NCBI GenBank assembly: GCA_025456105.1
Contig: JALOLG010000037.1
Coordinates: 1 to 8,479 of the forward strand
Direction of reading: 5' to 3'
Length of the DNA stretch: 8,479 nt
Source: Ilumatobacteraceae bacterium
Lineage (GTDB): Bacteria > Actinomycetota > Acidimicrobiia > Acidimicrobiales > Ilumatobacteraceae
The translations under genes and the position numbers were made by a program. The notes beneath the pieces are model-generated. The model worked only from the letters and a program-made list of their open reading frames with translations. It searched no databases and was not told the DNA's origin. This document shows, one piece after another, positions 5,665 to 8,479 of the stretch; within the stretch, counting starts at the first letter, position 1, and each line of letters starts with the position of its first letter.

Positions 5665-7274
5665 CAGCGCGTGGACTCGACGTGGTCGCGCATGCGCTTC
5701 TGGATGAGCTCGCGCCGAGCCTGCAGCTCGCGGTAGGTGAGCCCCTGCACGTCCTTCTCGAGCCCGAAGCCCGCCTTGACGCCGTCGAGGTTCACCTCCA
5801 CCTGCGTGTGGTCGATGCCCAGCTCGCGGCCGAGCCGCTCGCCGTGGCGCTCGGCGAACATCAGCGAGATGTGGCCGATCTCGGCGAGCAGGTCGAGATC
5901 CGGCGCCAGGCGGGCGATCGCCCCGTCGAGGAACACCATGTTCTTGACGTAGAGCATGAGCTCCTTGGGCATCTTCGCGCCGTAGCCGAGCATCGCCTTC
6001 ACCACCCGCTGGACCTCGGCCACCATCTCCTCGCCCGTGAGCGTGGTGGGGTCGATCGGGTCCTGGTCGAGGCGGAGGTCGCGGATCACGGCGTCGAGGT
6101 CGGTGTCGACCGGCAGGGCGCCGAGGTCGCGCAGCGCGGCCATCTGGGTGCGCACGTCGTTGGTGGTGGCGCCGAGCATCAATCGCAGGAAGGCCAGCCG
6201 GCGCTCGCCCGTGAGCCGTCCGACGATGCCGAAGTCGAGCAGCGCGGTGCGGCCGTCGGGGAGCACGAACAGGTTCCCGCCGTGCAGGTCGCCGTGGAAG
6301 ATGCCGTGGACGAGGGCGCCCTCCATGAGCGCCACCATCGCCGTGCGGACGACCTCGTGGGTGTCGACGCCGGCGTCGCGCATGCCGGCCACGTCGTCGA
6401 AGTTGAACCCGCTCACCCGCTGCATCACGAGCACCCGCCGGGTGACCAGCCGGGGATGGGGTCGCGGGACGACGTAGCCCTGCTGGCCGAGGTCGTGGAG
6501 CATGGCGGCGACGTCGACCATGTTGGCGGCCTCGAGGCGGAAGTCGAGCTCCTCGACGATCGTCTCGGCGAACAGCTCGACGAGCGCCGGTGGGTTGGCC
6601 AGCGCCGTGACGGGGATGCGACCCACCAGGTGCGGTGCGAGCCACGCCATCGCACGCAGGTCCTTGCGGACGAGCGTGGCGACGGCGGGCCGCTGGACCT
6701 TGACCACGACGTCCTCGCCGGTGCGGAGCCGTGCCGCGTGGACCTGCGCGATCGACGCGGCGGCGAGCGCGGTCGGTTCGAAGTGATCGAACACGTCCTC
6801 CAGGCGGGCGCCGAGGTCCTCCTCCACCGTGCGGCGGACCACGTCGAAGGGCTCGGCGGGCACCTGATCGCGGCACCGCTTGAACTCCTCCACCAGCGCA
6901 GCGGGGAACAGCCCCTCACCCGAGGAGATGATCTGGCCGAGCTTGATGTAGGTGGGGCCGAGGGTCTCGGCGCCCCGGCGCAGGCGTCGCGACAGGTCGG
7001 CGGTGCTCGCGCCCGGGGTCGTGTCGAAGGCGCCGCGGCGCTTGCGCCACGCCCACGTACCGACCGCGCGGGTGAGGTGGGCCGCCACGGTGGCCACTCG
7101 CGCGCCCGGCGGGATGCGCGACGGCCGGGTGAGGACGGGCACCTCGTCGCGCGCAGCGGTGCGGAGGCGATCGACCACGGGCATCCATGCGATGTCGGCG
7201 CGGTCGAGCACCCAGGGGGCGGTCTCGGGGAACGCCCCCCATGTGCGGTCGGCCGGTTCGGTCATGACTGCCAT
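5664..7274 (-). CDS. ABC1/UbiB/AarF-family atypical kinase
   Basis: This 536-residue protein-kinase-like ATPase belongs to the ADCK/UbiB family, whose members support quinone or other isoprenoid-lipid metabolism. All diagnostic motifs are present in order: the KxGQ motif in [14 protein letters not shown] (105-118), the Ala-rich loop AAASIAQVH (171-179) replacing the usual glycine loop, Lys192 in VVVKVQRP, Glu in EELDFRLEA (241-249), the HGDLHGGN catalytic loop (327-334, Asp329 and Asn334) and metal-binding DFG (347-349). Unlike E. coli UbiB, no C-terminal membrane anchor is visible; residues 475-536 are strongly charged, so the protein looks soluble or peripheral. The true substrate is unknown; nothing nearby is a quinone gene, although MEP-pathway genes lie on the other strand. 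The start is ATG 7274 (a second ATG is at 7265), with no clear ribosome site. Its 3' end overlaps nucS by one base. It is probably first in the minus-strand operon. Confidence 0.93.
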   Translation of the reverse strand: MAVMTEPADRTWGAFPETAPWVLDRADIAWMPVVDRLRTAARDEVPVLTRPSRIPPGARVATVAAHLTRAVGTWAWRKRRGAFDTTPGASTADLSRRLRRGAETLGPTYIKLGQIISSGEGLFPAALVEEFKRCRDQVPAEPFDVVRRTVEEDLGARLEDVFDHFEPTALAAASIAQVHAARLRTGEDVVVKVQRPAVATLVRKDLRAMAWLAPHLVGRIPVTALANPPALVELFAETIVEELDFRLEAANMVDVAAMLHDLGQQGYVVPRPHPRLVTRRVLVMQRVSGFNFDDVAGMRDAGVDTHEVVRTAMVALMEGALVHGIFHGDLHGGNLFVLPDGRTALLDFGIVGRLTGERRLAFLRLMLGATTNDVRTQMAALRDLGALPVDTDLDAVIRDLRLDQDPIDPTTLTGEEMVAEVQRVVKAMLGYGAKMPKELMLYVKNMVFLDGAIARLAPDLDLLAEIGHISLMFAERHGERLGRELGIDHTQVEVNLDGVKAGFGLEKDVQGLTYRELQARRELIQKRMRDHVESTR

Positions 7275-7316
7275 GATGCCGGTGGCCGGGCCGATTCCGC
7301 CTCTCGTGCCCTGCTG

Positions 7317-7322
7317 TAGCGT
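7317..7322 (+). promoter_or_regulatory. Candidate -10 element (TAGCGT) for a leaderless transcript
   Basis: TAGCGT fits the TANNNT pattern and ends 7 bases before the ATG at 7330, which places the expected transcription start on the A of the start codon. No Shine-Dalgarno sequence precedes that ATG, in line with leaderless translation, which is common in Actinobacteria. The possible -35 (TTCCGC, 7295-7300, 16-base spacer) is weak. This lies in the 55-base divergent region 7275-7329. No matching -10 is seen for the opposite ABC1 gene. Confidence 0.4.
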
Positions 7323-7329
7323 CCGTCAC

Positions 7330-8479
7330 ATGGCGCTGCCCGACCGCTGGATCACCGACACGCGCGTGTCCACCCGGTATCCCGTGTACACGCGGGCGAA
7401 CGCCGGCGAGGTCCTGCCGGAGCCGGCGAGCCCGCTGGGCTGGACGCTGGTGTTCGCTCCCGGCGTCAACGAGGGCTGGCGCGACTGCCAGATCCGGGTC
7501 GGCACGTGCGATCCCGACGAGGTGACCGCCGACGAGGTGACCGGGCTGTTCGGCGGGCGGCTCTACATCAATGCGTCCCTCGCTCGGCTGTTCGGTGTGC
7601 GCGGGCCCGGCCTGAGCGCAGAGATGGTCGACCAGGCGTACTTCGGGGAGCACCCCGACGTCCCGCCCTACGTGCCCGAGCCGTGGCACGAGAGCGCAGC
7701 CGCCACCGAGCGGCTGGCTGCGTGGATGGGGTCGGTGCTCATGGCGCCCGACCTCGACGTCCTGCTCGACGACCGGGCCGAGGCCGAGCGGGTGCGAGCC
7801 GAGCGCCCCGACCTGTCGAGCGCCACCGACGCCGAGCTCGTCGAGCGTGCGCGCTCGCTCGTCCCGCTCGTTCGGCGGCTGTTCGATCGTCACCTCGAGA
7901 TGACGGCGGGCACGTCGATCGGCACCGGTGTCCTCGCTCAGGTCGCCGCGGCGGTGGGTGATCCGACGCTCCCGCTCACCCTGATCACGAGCGTCGGCGA
8001 CGTCGACTCGGCGCTGCCGAGCCACGAGATGTGGGCGCTGTCACGCCTCGACCGATCGAGTCCCGAGTACCGGTCGGGGTTCTCGTCCTTCGTCGAGCGG
8101 CACGGCAGCCGAGGCCCGAACGAGTGGGACATCCACAGCGAGACGTGGGAGACCGAGCCGGCGCTGGCGGAGGCCCTGATCGACGTGATGCGCTCCGCTC
8201 CCGACGACGCCGACCCGGCTCGCCGTGACGCCGTCAACACCGCCGCCCGCGAGGAGGCTGCGGCACGGGTGCACGAGGTGCTGGCCGATCAGCCCGAGCT
8301 GCTTGCCACGTTCGAGACCGGTCTGCGCAGCGCGCACCTGTACCTGGCGGGTCGTGAGCGCGCCAAGACCACGATCATCTCGGTGGTCCACGAGATCCGC
8401 ATGGCGGTTCGCGAGCTGGGCCAGCGCTACGACTACCCGCTCGACGTGATCACGATGCTGCTCGCCGACGAGCTCGAGG
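7330..8479 (+). CDS. PEP-utilising enzyme, rifampicin-phosphotransferase/PEP-synthase type, lacking an N-terminal ATP-grasp domain (3'-truncated by window)
   Basis: The frame is open from ATG 7330 to the window end (383 codons, no stop). It starts directly in the substrate-domain part of PEP-utilising enzymes. YPVYTRANAGEVLPEPASPL (17-36) corresponds to the TRAN-GEVLP-SPL signature that normally follows the ATP-grasp domain. FGGRLYINASLARLFGVRGP (74-93) and MVDQAYFGEHPDVPPYVPEP (99-118) follow. RHGSRGPNEWDI (257-268) matches the RGPxEWD motif, and a helical stretch with REEAAARVHEVL (307-318) and VVHEIRMAVRELGQR (352-366) precedes where the swivelling phospho-histidine domain should be. That domain is beyond the window, so activity cannot be judged. 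A partner supplying ATP-grasp, or a shuttled phosphate, would be needed for phosphotransfer; the substrate is unknown. The gene diverges from the ABC1 kinase and probably has its own leaderless promoter. Its third positions are slightly less GC-rich than its neighbours (for example GCT, CGT and GTT codons). Confidence 0.85.
   Translation, partial: MALPDRWITDTRVSTRYPVYTRANAGEVLPEPASPLGWTLVFAPGVNEGWRDCQIRVGTCDPDEVTADEVTGLFGGRLYINASLARLFGVRGPGLSAEMVDQAYFGEHPDVPPYVPEPWHESAAATERLAAWMGSVLMAPDLDVLLDDRAEAERVRAERPDLSSATDAELVERARSLVPLVRRLFDRHLEMTAGTSIGTGVLAQVAAAVGDPTLPLTLITSVGDVDSALPSHEMWALSRLDRSSPEYRSGFSSFVERHGSRGPNEWDIHSETWETEPALAEALIDVMRSAPDDADPARRDAVNTAAREEAAARVHEVLADQPELLATFETGLRSAHLYLAGRERAKTTIISVVHEIRMAVRELGQRYDYPLDVITMLLADELE
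7516..7545 (+). repeat. 15-base in-frame tandem duplication in the PEP-utilising enzyme gene
   Basis: GACGAGGTGACCG occurs at 7516-7528 and again at 7531-7543, period 15. It encodes D-E-V-T-A followed by D-E-V-T-G (residues 63-72). The frame is preserved. It looks like a short slippage-type duplication in a surface loop. Confidence 0.5.

Noticed and set aside
5665..6876. Long open minus-strand frame upstream of and continuous with nucS, suggesting a 623-residue fusion
   Set aside because: It is the alternative frame of the ABC1 kinase gene. Its translation is Arg/Pro/Ala-rich with no family pattern, and NucS homology begins exactly at the ATG at 5664.
7284..7292. GGCCGGGCC near-palindrome in the divergent gap as an operator
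   Set aside because: It is GC-only sequence of a kind expected by chance here, with no second copy or positional relation to the candidate -10.
5682..7319. Plus-strand open frame of 545 codons antisense to the ABC1 kinase
   Set aside because: It is a shadow frame typical of high-GC DNA. The translation is rich in His, Val, Glu and Arg with no recognisable motifs, while the opposite strand has every ABC1 motif.
1..8479. A defence, phage, CRISPR or mobile element system
   Set aside because: No transposase, integrase, repeat array, restriction or toxin-antitoxin signature was found. NucS is a housekeeping repair enzyme in this kind of organism.

Overview
This is a GC-rich, densely packed stretch of a bacterial chromosome. 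It most likely comes from an actinobacterium, with the class Acidimicrobiia as my best guess. The evidence is a NucS/EndoMS mismatch endonuclease gene, the dxr-rip-ispG gene order known from Mycobacterium, an SCO6745-type protein, GTG starts, 1-4 base gene overlaps and a candidate leaderless promoter. The assignment to class is inference from protein flavour; no marker RNA gene is present.

Left block (+ strand, bases 1-3557): the 3' end of dxr, an intramembrane site-2 zinc protease (Rip1/RseP family), ispG, and an SCO6745-family protein. Stop and start overlap or lie 13-18 bases apart, so they look like one transcript. dxr and ispG encode the second and the penultimate step of the MEP isoprenoid pathway. 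The protease between them is a membrane regulator of the kind that cleaves anti-sigma factors. A perfect 13-base palindrome covers the last codons of ispG.

Middle block (- strand, read from 7274 down to 3547): an ABC1/UbiB-type atypical kinase, nucS, a small K+-channel-like membrane protein, and a compact class I mannose-6-phosphate isomerase (manA). ABC1 to nucS overlap by 1 base (TGATG) and channel to manA by 4 bases (GTGA). The nucS-channel gap is short and may hold a promoter. The 3' ends of manA and the SCO6745-type gene converge and overlap by 11 bases, leaving no intergenic room for a terminator.

Right block (+ strand, 7330 to the window end): a gene diverging from the ABC1 kinase across 55 bases. 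It encodes a PEP-utilising enzyme of the rifampicin-phosphotransferase/PEP-synthase type that begins without an ATP-grasp domain. It has no stop codon in the window, so it continues beyond it.

No RNA genes, insertion sequences, CRISPR arrays or phage genes were seen, and no stretch over 300 bases lacks a gene. Most of the window is core metabolism and maintenance. I do not see a convincing new defence or mobile system. The points most worth a second look are the ispG-end palindrome, the Asn-to-His change in the protease, the detached PEP-utilising enzyme with its leaderless-type promoter, and the nucS neighbourhood.
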